From assembly GCA_037349315.1 (NCBI GenBank), contig JBAIAC010000021.1:3286001-3350000 (forward strand): 64,000 nucleotides of DNA, read 5' to 3'. Made by a program: the position numbers and the translations under genes. Source of the stretch: Chelydra serpentina. Taxonomy: Eukaryota; Chordata; Testudines; Chelydridae. A model generated the notes under the pieces. The model saw nothing but the letters and a program-made list of their open reading frames with translations. It did not search any database and was not told where the DNA came from. Each line of letters begins with the position of its first letter. Positions within the stretch are counted from its first letter, which is position 1. Shown here piece by piece: positions 9,501-19,499 of the stretch.

Positions 9501-11880
9501 ATAAAATCAAGTTCTAGCTAAAGTAACATGGTGATCATCAACATTATCCCCATATCAGAGTGGCGGGGGGTGTGTGGATATGTTTACACTGGAACAAATA
9601 TTTGTAATTATTTAATTTTGAATTTGTATAACTTGTGTCATTCTGAGGTTTGTTAAAGGAATAAAGTTATCAATTCAAATCTAATAAATGCCCATAACAT
9701 CAAGACCCACAATGTTGTACCAAGAAAGGGTCATGTCTTTACAATTACTCAGCACAATACAAAATCCTCAGAGGGTACCCAAGCCAAAACTAGCTCCCAG
9801 CACCAGGAAGCTGACAACATTGTTCCTCCTCTGCAGCAGCCATGATGTCCTAAAAGTTGGTTTGGGGAGACACCTGGCCAATTAAATGCTGACTCCCAAG
9901 CTCCAGTGTTTGTACCATGTGAAGGAAGCTGAGAAAACAGACGTTGGCGTAAACCTCCAAATGGTGAACTCTGTATGTTGTGATCTGGAGCCCACAGCAG
10001 CAGCAAGGACACCTTTTGTGCACTGGTGTAAGCACACATTTTGTGCACTGGTATCGTCATCGGGATAATATAATCTCATCCCCAGTGGACAGTATACAAA
10101 AGCTGGGGAAGACTGAACGTGGACAGTATTAAGTTTATTGCCTGAAGTGCTGGTGTCACGTATATCTCTATATATGTATGTGTATGTATCAGAAAGGGAC
10201 ACGTTGTAAAGGAGCAGACCAAGAAAAGCGCAACCCTCAGCTGTGAAGTAGCGTGTGTAACCATGTTACCTTTAGTAACCTGGAAAAGAGTTTATCTTCA
10301 AATCAATAACTCCGGAGTGGGTACATCTATACCAGGTGTAGCAATGGGCATAAATCAGCTCTGTATGCAGTATACACATATGACACCATCCTATAATTAT
10401 AGGATTGGAAAAGGTCCCACATTTCACCAAAGATTAGCAATAGCACTGCACCCTAATTAAAACTCTTATTTAACTAAGATTATCATGACAAAATTTGTGT
10501 GTCCTATTCACAGCCTCATTGCCTGTGTTCAATCCAGGTGAGAATGTGTTCGGTCACTTGACAGTTACCCACTCAGTAGGTTACCTTGAAGACAATGTCT
10601 ATAATAAATGCAGCAATTTATCTCCTCTGGTAGTTGATCACTCAAATAGGAAAATTCCACCAATGGCCTGTTGCTCTGAAGAGGGGTATCAGCACATTGG
10701 CAGATAAAATATGTGTGAGGTGGACACACTACGGTGCGGTGAGAAGAAAGGTACCATAAAATCCATTGTCAGCGTCGTTGGTAGCCTGCTAGACTAACCA
10801 ACCAATAGGCTTGTATGTGGAGGGTAACATATAGTGAAGTGGCTGGTATTCTAGTATTGCAATATATCTTAAAATTACTGTTATAATCAATTGGAGTGCA
10901 GGGTCACAGGGTTAAATTTTGCCAAACCCCAAAGGCACATATACACCTATACTAATTAAGCAGGTGGCAATTCCCATTTTCCTGTTATCTATTGTGTTAA
11001 GAGTAAAGTCCTCATCTTATGTAACAGGGACAAGGGTTCATTAACACCCATAGCCCAGTGGGCTAGCTTGCCTTTGTTATATTTACTGCTTTACATTATA
11101 TTTTGCTTTGCATTTTATTCAGCAGTGAGGCAAGAAACCTACAGGCCTATATCCTGTAAGACGTTAGCTTCAGCAAGTTAGCATGAGGCTTAAGGCCTAT
11201 GAACTTTGAACAGATAAACATTGCACAGATAAACGGCCCAACGAAAACCCCAAGTATTTGGGGAGCTGAAAATAAAGGTTAAGGGCCTCAGTGCATCTGC
11301 TGATGTAATGTGTTTGAGACAGACCTTTTGTGCGGTAAGGCTGACCAAGTGGAAGACTGTGATGCAAATAGCCAATTTTGCGTGGTAACCATAAAAATTA
11401 TTAACGATATGGATAAAGCCAAACAAGTTATTACCCAATTAATGAATGATGGTGATGAGTCTTCAACAATCCCCAAGGTGGATTTTGAAGTAAAAGACTG
11501 GATTATTGTCCAAGGAATTGAAATAGAGATTATTTTCATTATTTTAGGTTGCACTCAGTGTAAATTCAATGTGTATAATCAAAAACCTAAACAGGTACCA
11601 AACATGATGGCAAATATATATATATGGTACCCATTCCAAAAGCACACTAGGGTCTAGAGTATCATCTTCATGTTACCCTTCCTCCACCCCGAGCAGTGGA
11701 AAATGGCATTGAAACTGTCCCTACAGATGTTTGACCATCTACATCTGTACCTGTGTGATGGGGTTCATTTACAAAGAGGGGCATGTAGCCTATAGGCTAG
11801 CCTGCTTGCTTGCCTATTTATCTTTTCTTATAAGTTTCTTATAGGTTTGATTATTTGTTTTATTAATAGGTTGAGCTAAG
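9501..11880. other. About 2.4 kb of unrecognised sequence
   Basis: No family recognised. A 115-codon open frame on the plus strand (11310-11657) starts MFETDLLCGKADQVEDC but shows no motif, no obvious initiation context and no splice logic, so I do not call it a gene. A GTATGT-type microsatellite lies at about 10165-10190 and a TATATA run at about 11615-11625. The sequence may include an old LTR element. Evidence is insufficient. Confidence 0.4.
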
Positions 11881-11966
11881 CCAAAGTTAGCATACATATG
11901 TCCGGGACCTTTCACCCAGATAGCAAAGTTAGTATACATATATTCGGGACCTTTCACCTAGATAGG
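11881..11966. repeat. Two-copy tandem repeat, 43-bp unit
   Basis: CCAAAGTTAGCATACATATG followed by TCCGGGACCTTTCACCCAGATAG (11881-11923) is repeated next to itself with few changes (CAAAGTTAGTATACATATAT, then TCGGGACCTTTCACCTAGATAGG, 11924-11966). The function is unknown. It may be a repeat within an LTR. Confidence 0.8.
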
Positions 11967-12249
11967 TGGTGATGAGCTAACACAAAAGGTCCATGTATGG
12001 CTGCAACTTTTAACATAGAGAATGCGTTAAAGCAGGTTGGCATAGGGGCTTTCCTAAGTTCATACCCTTTTAAACTTAACAGGTACACCACAACTTGGAA
12101 CTTGGAAAGTCTTGAAATAACCAGTTAGGACAGAAACAACAAATGTGATACCTAACCACAAAAGGGCCATGGTAACGAATTGACATATATGATACCAAGT
12201 TAAGATCACTGATGTACTAACCTACAGGAAAAAGACACTCCAACATTAG

Positions 12250-13061
12250 TGTCATAAACATACAGCTACGGGAGCCTAGTATTCGTCCTTACCTGTAAGG
12301 GGTTAAGAAGCTCAAATAGCCTGATTGACACCTGACCGACAGGACCAATGGGGAAAGAAGACATTTTCAAATCCTGAGGTGGGGGAAGGTTTTGTTTGTG
12401 CTTTTAGTTTCTGTTCTCTCTTGGGAATGAGAGGGACCAGGCAGAAATCCATCTCCTCCAAACCATCCTCAACCAAGTCTCCAATATTGCAACAAGTAAG
12501 TTGGTCAGGCACTGCGATTAGGTTTTCTTTTGTTTTGCTTGTGAATTTTCCCTGTGCTAAGACGGAGGTGTTATTCCTGTTTTCTGTAACTTTAAGGTTT
12601 TGCCCAGAGGGGGGGATCCTCTGAGTCCTGAATTTGAGTACCCTGTAAAGTTATTTACCATCCTGATTTTACAGAGATGATTTTTTTACCTTTCTTTTTT
12701 TAATAAAATCCTTCTTTTAAGAACCCGACTGATTTTTCCATTGTTCTAAGACCCAGGGGGTGCGTCTTTGATCACTTTGTAACCAATTGGTTAGGAGATT
12801 ATTCTCAAGCCTCCCCAGGAAAGGGGGTGTAAGGGCTTGAGGGGATATTTTGGGGGGGAAGGAGAACTCCAAGTGGTCCTTTTCCCTGGTTCTTGTCTAA
12901 ATCACTTGGTGGTGGCAGTGGTTACCTACTTCAGGGTACAAGGGAGAATTTGTACCTTTGGAAGTTTTTAACCTAAACTGGTAGAAATAATCTTAGGGGG
13001 TCTTTCATGCGGGTCCCCACGACTGTACCCTAGAATTCAGAGTGGGGAGGGAACCCTGACA
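12250..13061 (+). repeat. 5' LTR of the Gypsy-like element
   Basis: An 812-bp LTR that starts TGTCATAAACATACAG and ends GGGAACCCTGACA. A polyadenylation signal AATAAA is at 12702-12707. Its last 141 bp (12921-13061) align without gaps to 15811-15951 with a small number of differences, so this copy is not very old but not recent either. Confidence 0.85.
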
Positions 13062-13080
13062 TGGTGGTAGAGGTGGGATC
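13062..13080 (+). other. Putative primer-binding site
   Basis: TGGTGGTAGAGGTGGGATC starts immediately after the LTR, where LTR retrotransposons place the tRNA primer-binding site, and begins with the expected TGG. I cannot name the tRNA. Confidence 0.45.
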
Positions 13081-13304
13081 ATTCTGAACCAGAAACACAG
13101 AGGGTTTAAACAAATTTTTTTTCTTCTCTGTCTCTCTCCTTTTGGCTGCTTGGAAGCAGGGGGAGGGGTTAAACTACGAGAGCTGGAGTTTTTCTCTGCG
13201 TAAGAGCAGGGTAGTTAACCTCCTGTAGAGAAATACACAAGTGTTTTTTTTCTTTCTAACTTTCGGGTTAGGTTAGATTAAAAACAGAAAGGTTAGGATG
13301 ACTG

Positions 13305-15358
13305 TATTTTAAAGAATCCTTATTGAGGTTGCAGGAACAAACCATCCCGATGTATAGGAAGAAAAGCAAATATGGCAGGCGATGAGCGTAGCTTAACAGT
13401 GAAATCCTTGCTCGTCTTAAACACAAAAAAGCAGCTTACAAGAAGTGGAAGATTGGACTAATGACCAGGGAGGAGTATAAAATTATTGCTCAGGCATGCA
13501 GGAGTGAAATTAGGAAGGCCAAATCACACTTGGAGTTGCAGCTAGCCAGAGATGTTAGGAGTAACAAGAAGGGTTTCTTCAGGTATGTTAGCAACAAGAA
13601 GAAAGTCAAGGAAAGTGTGGGCCCCTTGCTGAATGAGGGAGGGAACCTAGTGACAGAGGATGTGGAGAAAGCTAGTGTACTCAATGCTTTTTTTGCCTCT
13701 GTCTTCACAGACAAGGTCAGCTCTCAGACAGCTGCACTCCGCAGCACGGTATGGGGAGGAGGTGACCAGCCCTCTGTGGAGAAAGAAATAGTTCGGGACT
13801 ATTTAGAAAAGCTGGGCGAGCACAAGTCCATGGGGCCAGACGCACTGCATCCGAGGGTGCTAAAGGAGTTGGCCGATGAGATTGCAGAGCCATTGGCCAT
13901 TATCTTTGAAAAATCATGGCAATCAGGGGAGGTCCCGGATGACTGGAAAAAAGCTAATGTAGTGCCCATCTTTAAAAAAGGGAAGAAGGAACATCCGGGA
14001 ATTACAGGTCAGTCAGTCTCACCTCAGTCCCTGGAAAAATCATGGAACAGGTCCTCAAGGAATCAATTCTGAACCACTTAAAGGAGGGGAAAATGATCAG
14101 GAACAGTCAGCATGGATTCACCAAGGGCAAGTCATGCCTGACTAACCTAATTGCCTTCTATGATGAGATAACCGGCTCTGTGGATGAGGGGAAAGCAGTG
14201 GATGTGCTATTTCTTGACTTTAGCAAAGCTTTTGATACAGTCTCCCACAGTATTCTTGCCAGCAAGTTAAAGAAGTATGGGCTGGATGAATGGACGGTAA
14301 GGTGGATAGAAAACTGGCTAGATGGTCGGGCTCAACGGGTAGTGATCAATGGTTCCATGTCTAGTTGGCAGACAGTATCAAGTGGAGTGCCCCAAGGGTC
14401 GGTGCTGGGGCCGGTTTTGTTCAACATCTTCATTAACGATCTGGAGGATGGTGTGGACTGCACCCTTAGCAAGTCTGCAGATGACACTAAACTGGGAGGA
14501 GTGGTTGATATGCTGGAGGGTAGGGATAGGATACACAGGGACCTAGACAAATTAGAGGATTGGGCCAAAAGAAATCTGATGAGGTTCAACAAGGACAAGT
14601 GCAGAGTCCTGCACTTAGGACGGAAGAATCCCATGCGCTGCTACAGACTAGGGACCGAATGGCTGGGCAGCGGTGCTGCAGAAAAGGACCTAGGGGTTAC
14701 GGTGGACGAAAAGCTGAATATGTGTCAACAGTGTGCCCTTGTTGCCAAGAAGGCTAATGGCATTTTGGGTTGTATAAGTAGGGGCATTTCCAGCAGATCG
14801 AGGGACGTGATTATTCCCCTCTATTTGGCACTGGTGAGGCCTCATTTGGAGTACTGTGTCCAGTTTTGGACCCCACACTACAAGAAGGATGTGGATAAAT
14901 TGGAAAGAGTCCAGCGGAGGGCAACAAAATGATTAGGGGACTGGAGCACATGACTTATGAGGAGAGGCTGAGGGAACTGGGATTGTTTAGCCTGCAGAAG
15001 AGAAGAATGAGGGGGGATTTGATAGCTGCTTTCTACTACCTGAAAGGGGGTTCCAAAGAGGATGGATCTAGACTGTTCTCAGTGGTAGAAGATGACAGAA
15101 CAAGGAGTAATGGTCTCAAGTTGCAGAGGGGGAGGTTTAGGTTGGATATTAGGAAAAACTTTTTCACTAGTAGGGTGGTGAAGCACTGGAATGGGTTACC
15201 TAGGGAGGTGGTGGAATCTCCTTCCTTAGAGGTTTTTAAGGTCAGGCTTGACAAAGACCTGGCTGGGATGATTTAGTTGGGTTTGGTCCTGCTTTGAGCA
15301 GGGGGTTGGACTAGATGACCTCCTGAGGTCCCTTCCAACCCTGAGATTCTATGATTCT
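13305..15358 (+). mobile_element. Young CR1 LINE, 5'-truncated, inside the Gypsy-like element
   Basis: A plus-strand CR1 nearly identical by eye to 31261-33405 and 56440-58667. It ends with the CR1 tail TTCCAACCCTGAGATTC and repeats of ATTCTATG. The 7-mer ATGACTG occurs at both edges (13298-13304 and 15359-15365). The 5' end is truncated within ORF2 upstream of the reverse-transcriptase domain. Confidence 0.9.
13461..15276 (+). pseudogene. CR1 ORF2 (reverse transcriptase to C-terminus), broken
   Basis: Three overlapping frames (13461-14072, 14042-14932, 14929-15276) together cover a CR1 reverse transcriptase. Single-base losses near 13999 and 14925 cause the frameshifts. Recognisable segments are [46 protein letters not shown] and [20 protein letters not shown]. 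The catalytic F-A-D-D box reads SADD (14474-14485), a Phe-to-Ser change absent from the other two young copies. The C-terminal part after the polymerase is intact in its own frame. Confidence 0.9.
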
Positions 15359-15810
15359 ATGACTGACAGTAACGTCCAAGTGAAATTAGAATTAGCCAGG
15401 TTCAAGCCTGAGGAGGAAAAAAAAGAACAACTAGAACTTAGACAGATGGAGATTGATGCAGAAACTGCCAGAGAAGAAGCTGCCCACAAGAGAGCTGTGA
15501 AGGCAGAGGAAGCTGCCCACAAGAGAGCTATGGAGGAGAGGAAGCATGCTGAGGAGGAGAAAGAAAGAGAGGAAGCATGCTGAGGAGGAGAAAGAAAGAG
15601 AAAGGAAGCATGCTGTGGAGGCAGAGGAAGCTGCCCAAAAGAGAGTTATGGAAGTTAGAGTGGAAGAGACAAAACCCTCTAGCTGCTGGCTCCACTTCTC
15701 CAAGAATCCACAAATGCGAGCAACTATGTCCGCAGTATGATGAATCCAGTGATATTGCTGAATATTTCATCACCTTTGAGAGACTGTGCACACTCCATGC
15801 AATTCCTGAA
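15359..15810 (+). pseudogene. Gag N-terminal fragment of the Gypsy-like element
   Basis: The ATG at 15359 begins MTDSNVQVKLELARFKPEEE. It is followed by charged repeats (AHKRA- and RKHAEEEKE-type units of about 18-30 bp), then, after a frameshift near 15580, by KCEQLCPQYDESSDIAEYF and FERLCTLHAIPE, which resembles the SCAN/Gmr1-like gag start (a D-I-E-A-Y-x-x-x-F-E-R pattern). It ends abruptly at the 3' LTR remnant. The coiled, Glu/Arg-rich N-terminus is typical of this gag type. Confidence 0.65.
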
Positions 15811-15951
15811 GTTACCTACTTCAGGGTACAAGGGAGAATTTGTACCTTGGGGAGTTTTTAACCTAAGCTGGTAGAAATAAGCTTAGGGGGTCTTTCATGC
15901 AGGTCCCCACGACTATACCCTAGAGTTCAGAGTGGGGAGGGAACCCTGACA
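15811..15951 (+). repeat. 3' LTR remnant of the Gypsy-like element
   Basis: These 141 bp correspond to 12921-13061 of the 5' LTR, starting GTTACCTACTTCAGGGTACA and ending CCCTGACA, and are followed by the target duplication ATTAG. The upstream two thirds of the LTR are missing. Confidence 0.9.
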
Positions 15952-15956
15952 ATTAG

Positions 15957-16242
15957 TAAGATGAGGAAATACAAATAAGGAAAAGGGGGGAATCCCCTAC
16001 TGAATATGCATCAAACATAGTGGTGTCAGCGTAACATATTATAAAAGTGGCATTCCAGCCTAGGGGCGGTAGGAGAAAGAGATGTAGTCCTTGGGAGGTG
16101 CCAGAATGATGGCCACTGGCAATGGTGGGGAAGGTGATGGTGATGAAGAAGATGATGGATAACACTTCAGGTTGTTCTACAAGGGATGGTATGAGTATCT
16201 GGAAGTCCAGATGTACATTCTGTAGTATCTCTGTCTTACTAA
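15957..16242. other. No gene seen
   Basis: Short intergenic or intronic stretch. It contains a GATGATGG-like purine-rich run near 16130-16160 and nothing else recognisable. Confidence 0.4.
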
Positions 16243-16540
16243 CGGCTTGTCTTCACTACCCGCCGGATCGGCGGGTAGCAATCGATCTTTCGGGGATCGA
16301 TTTTTCACGTCTCGTTTAGACGCGATTAATCGATCCCTGAAAGTGCTCCCCGTCGGCTCCGGAAATCCACCTCATCGAAAGGTGGAAGTGGAGTCGACGG
16401 GGGAGCGGCAGCGATCGACTCGCCGCCGTCCTCATGGCCAGGTAAGTCGATTACGATACGCCGACTTCAGCTACGCTATTCACATAGCTGAAGCTGCGTA
16501 TCATAGATCGACCCCCCCACCCCCTCGTGTAGCCCTGGGC
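16243..16540. mobile_element. Harbinger-type MITE, TAA target duplication
   Basis: A 298-bp element flanked by TAA (16240-16242 and 16541-16543). It contains the family hairpin (GGGATCGATTTTTCACGTCT, paired with AGACGCGATTAATCGATCCC) and the ACTTCAGCTACG / AGCTGAAG inverted motif. The termini are more diverged than in 465-749. Confidence 0.85.
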
Positions 16541-16867
16541 TAAGTTGGGGTGTTTGTGACAGCTAAATGTACAAATAAACTATATTTGTAAATATAAGAA
16601 TTTCCTATAGTGTGAGTTGCTGCAACTGTGCACATTGGGGTTCCCAACTATATAACAATTTAAATAATACTAGGCCTGATCTTGGGACAAGAACCTGTCA
16701 ACCCTCAAAGCGATAACTGGGGATTTTTAAGTAATCTATATAATTAATACACAATCTAAAGATCAGGCAACAGCACCACCACCTCCTCATGCTTCTCCCC
16801 AGGATGGTGGTGGCTGCTTTCTGTTTCTTTGCTACCTTGTTAAGAAGTCTGGGCATAAAATACTCAC

Positions 16868-16932
16868 CTGGTACCAAACCAAGCCTTTGTCCTTCTGGCA
16901 ATGTCTTCCAAAACTACATTGACATCACTTTC
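16868..16932 (-). CDS. RNF213: RNF213-like gene, short N-arm exon
   Basis: A 65-nt minus-strand exon with a textbook acceptor (TTTCTGTCATTTCAG) and donor (ACCAG|GTGAGT). It encodes 21 codons, ESDVNVVLEDIARRTKAWFG and one more residue, plus two nucleotides. This matches human RNF213 around T-V-F-Q-G-T-L-A-A-T-K-R-W-L, with the hydrophobic spacing and the T-K-x-W conserved. The phases fit both neighbours. In human RNF213 several tens of residues separate this position from the segment matched by the next exon I see (7260-7455), so an exon may be missing between them. Confidence 0.75.
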
Positions 16933-16989
16933 CTGAAATGACAGAAAGAGCACATAGCATGGAAATGAGTCAACTTTAAAGCTCATCAA

Positions 16990-17031
16990 AAATTTACATT
17001 TTTTTTCCATGGAGAACTTCAATTTTTTGGA

Positions 17032-17110
<79 letters not shown>

Positions 17111-17275
17111 CCCAGTATCTTCAGGTGAAAACCAAAACTGTTTGGATGTTTGTTTCTCCTATGAACAATCAAAAATTTTATACCAAAAGGAAAAACAAAA
17201 CAAAGTTTTGTTGAAAATCCAAACTTTCTTGAAAAACAGTTTTGACAGAATTTTCAGTGAGCCCTAGTCACCTTT
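16990..17275. repeat. AT-rich foldback repeat split by a GAAA microsatellite
   Basis: The sequence on both sides (AATTTACATTTTTTTTCCAT, and TTGTTGAAAATCCAAACTTT with TTGACAGAATTTTC) belongs to the same AT-rich family as 5336-5712. Confidence 0.5.
17030..17110 (+). repeat. (GAAA)n microsatellite, about 20 units
   Basis: An uninterrupted GAAA repeat of 81 bp. It encodes nothing; the matching open frame on the minus strand is a poly-FLS artefact. Confidence 0.98.
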
Positions 17276-17459
17276 ATCCTCCTGCACTTTGCAGATCCTG
17301 CACCCCGCATGGCTAAGCCACACCTAAGGATCATGTACTCCATGCCCAAAATATTTAGCATGTGTCCTGATCCAGCTCCCATTGAAATCAATGGACAAAT
17401 TCTCATCACACTGATGTGAACGCAATTCTAGACTTAAAGCTGATTAACTTCAATGGTGG

Positions 17460-17581
17460 TAGGGTTACCAGATAGCAACTGTGAAAAAACAGGACAGGGG
17501 ATGGGGGTAATAGGCGCCTATATAAGAAAAAGTCCCCCAAAACGGGACTGTCCCTTTAAAATGGGACATCTGGTCACCCTA
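17460..17581. mobile_element. hAT-type MITE with perfect 8-bp target duplication
   Basis: A 122-bp element. The target duplication AATGGTGG is at 17452-17459 and 17582-17589. Terminal inverted repeats are TAGGGTTACCAGAT and ATCTGGTCACCCTA, differing at one position. The interior has the inverted motif GTCCCCCAAAACGGGACTGT. Confidence 0.9.
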
Positions 17582-17699
17582 AATGGTGGGGACTGAGCCC
17601 TGTGCTATTCAGTTAGACAAGCTGTGGTGAAAAGGCTTGGGTTGGGAAATAAGGAATGAAACCCAAGCAAAGCACCTCGCCAAGGCCTTGCAGGAAATT

Positions 17700-17990
17700 A
17701 TTAGGGCTGCTCAAAAGTTTTCCTTCAGCATTTTGTTCCAATGGAAAATTGTAGTTTTGACTAAAGGAAAGTTTCACCAAAGGTGAAACTGACAATTCCA
17801 ATTTTTTGTCAAATAACAGCACACACACCTCTAAAATTTGCGATTTGGGCCATTTTTTCCGTTTTTGGCCACTTATGGCTGCAAAAATTTTGGAGCTCAG
17901 TTGGTGAAATCTGAAAAAAAACCCAGTATCTGGGATTTTGTTTTTTTGATGAAAAGTCAAAATTTTTGACAGGAATTTTGATTAAATTAT
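17700..17990. repeat. AT-rich foldback repeat
   Basis: TTAGGGCTGCTCAAAAGTTT at one side and AAAGTCAAAATTTTTGACAG at the other; same family as 5336-5712. It lies about 200 bp downstream of the exon at 18198-18396 in gene orientation. Confidence 0.5.
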
Positions 17991-18197
17991 TCTCTCCTGT
18001 TTTTGTCTACATTCCCAGATTCAATTCTAGTGTCCCTTAGATCTCTGTCCCCCAATATTTGCCCCCTTTATTTTGTTTTAATTGAAATTTTCCACAGGAA
18101 AAACAAAGATTTTATGACCAGCTAGAAAATATGGCTTAGGAAATAAAAATGAATGGGAGGTGGTCCCATTAGCGTGCTTGTTGTCTGTTTGCCTTAC

Positions 18198-18396
18198 GTT
18201 TATTCTGCGATCCTCTGCTAGGCAACTGGTGACACACTGATAGACGTTGTTCAAGAGAAGCTGCAGCGGCACATGAATGTGAGGAACAGGCTCTCTACAA
18301 AAATTCTTCAGGGAAAGCATCTCAATGACTTTCTCTGCCAGAGGAGGGCAGCTCCCAATGAAGGTCTGATGGGCTTTTATCATCGCCAGAACTTTC
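18198..18396 (-). CDS. RNF213: RNF213-like gene, N-arm exon
   Basis: A 199-nt minus-strand exon between CCTGTACAG|GAA and ATAAAC|GTAAGG. It encodes one nucleotide plus 66 codons starting KVLAMIKAHQTFIGSCPPLA and ending AEDRRIN. The sequence is helical (LPLAEK- and VPLQLLLNN-type heptads), consistent with the RNF213 N-arm, although this part is too diverged for me to align residue by residue. The phase-2 junction with 26221-26415 makes an ATG codon. The upstream intron contains the complete Harbinger transposon at 18530-23741, only about 130 bp from the acceptor. Confidence 0.7.
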
Positions 18397-18919
18397 CTGT
18401 ACAGGTGGGATATAGCTCTATGTTAATAAAAGTCTGCACTTGGGGCGGTATTGCTGTGGGCTGAGTGGTTTATTTTTTTAAACTACACTAACTATCATTA
18501 TAGTTTTGGCTCAAGGAACTGATATCTAAGGCCAGGTCTACACTAGGACTTTATGTCGAATTTAGCAGCGTTAACTCGATTTAATCCCTCACCCGTCCAC
18601 ATTAGGAAGCAGTTTATTTCGACATTAAGGGCTCTTTGAATCGATTTCTGTACTCCACCCCGACGAGGGGAGTAGCGCCAAATTCGAAATGGCCATGTCG
18701 AATTCGAGGTACTGTGGACGGAATTCGACGCTAATAGCTCCGGGAGCTATCCCACAGTGCACCACTCAGTGGACGCTCAGGGCAGTAATCTGTACTCGGA
18801 TGCTCTGACCTGCCACTCAGAGAAATCCCCGGGAAAATTTGAATCCCTTTTCCTGTGTGGCCATTTTGAATCCCATTTCCTCTTTGGACATCGTGGCGAG
18901 CTCAGCAGCACTGGCAACG

Positions 18920-19499
18920 ATGCAGAGCTCTACAGCAGTGGTTTCAATGCCATCGCAGAATAGAAAGAGGGCTCCAGCATGGAGTGATCGTGAAGTTTTG
19001 GATCTGATCGCTGTGTGGGGCGACGAATCAATACTAGCCGAGCTCCGTTCCAAAAGACGGAATGCAAAGATTTACGAAAAAATTTCCCAGGCTATGACGG
19101 AGAGAGGATACAGCCGGGATGCTATGCAGTGCAGCGTGAAAATCAAGGAGCTGCGGCAGGCGTACCAAAAGACCAAGGAGTCCAACGGACGCTCCGGGTC
19201 GCAGCCACACACTTGCCGATTTTACGAGGCACTGCATGCTATGCTCGGTGGTGCAGCAACAACTACCCCACCACTGTCCGTGGACTCCGACGACGGGGTC
19301 TTATCTACGGCCATGTCGGAGGAGGAGGTTTTCGCGGACGGCGAAGAAGAGGAAGGAGGGGAGGAGGAAGAGGCACTACACAGCGGTCGCACTTGTGATG
19401 TCCCCGACAGCCAGGAACTATTCCTCACCCTGACTGAGCTGCCCTACGAACACTCCCAAGGCAGCATTCCTGACCAGGAATCAGGCAAAGGATCATCAG
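18920..19499 (+). CDS. Harbinger Myb/SANT-like protein, exon 1
   Basis: The start is placed at the ATG at 18920, giving MQSSTAVVSMPSQNRKRAPA just before the domain; an upstream in-frame ATG at 18839 is possible. The Myb/SANT-like (trihelix) domain follows: WSDREVLDLIAVWGDESILA, RRNAKIYEKISQAMTERGYS and CSVKIKELRQAYQKTKE, with the tryptophan and basic spacing of the family. An acidic tail (EEEVFADGEEEEGGEEEE) comes next. Exon 1 ends in phase 1 at a TCATCAG|GTCAGT donor. In PIF/Harbinger elements this protein is needed with the transposase for DNA binding and nuclear localisation. Confidence 0.85.

Larger units (their letters stand above)
12250..15951 (+). mobile_element. Truncated Ty3/Gypsy-like LTR retrotransposon, target duplication ATTAG
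   Basis: The element is bounded by ATTAG on both sides (12245-12249 and 15952-15956). It consists of a full 5' LTR (12250-13061), a putative primer-binding site, leader, the beginning of gag, and only the last 141 bp of the 3' LTR (15811-15951). A CR1 (13305-15358) is inserted in the leader/gag boundary. The rest of gag, all of pol and most of the 3' LTR are missing, consistent with an internal deletion after integration. Termini are TGTCAT...CCTGACA. Confidence 0.85.

Noticed and set aside
11310..11657. 115-codon plus-strand open frame
   Set aside because: No motif, no splice context and no recognisable homology. Length is compatible with chance in AT-moderate DNA.
16864..17172. 102-codon minus-strand frame with poly-FLS
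   Set aside because: Most of it is the GAAA microsatellite read on the other strand. Only its last 21 codons are a real exon (16868-16932).
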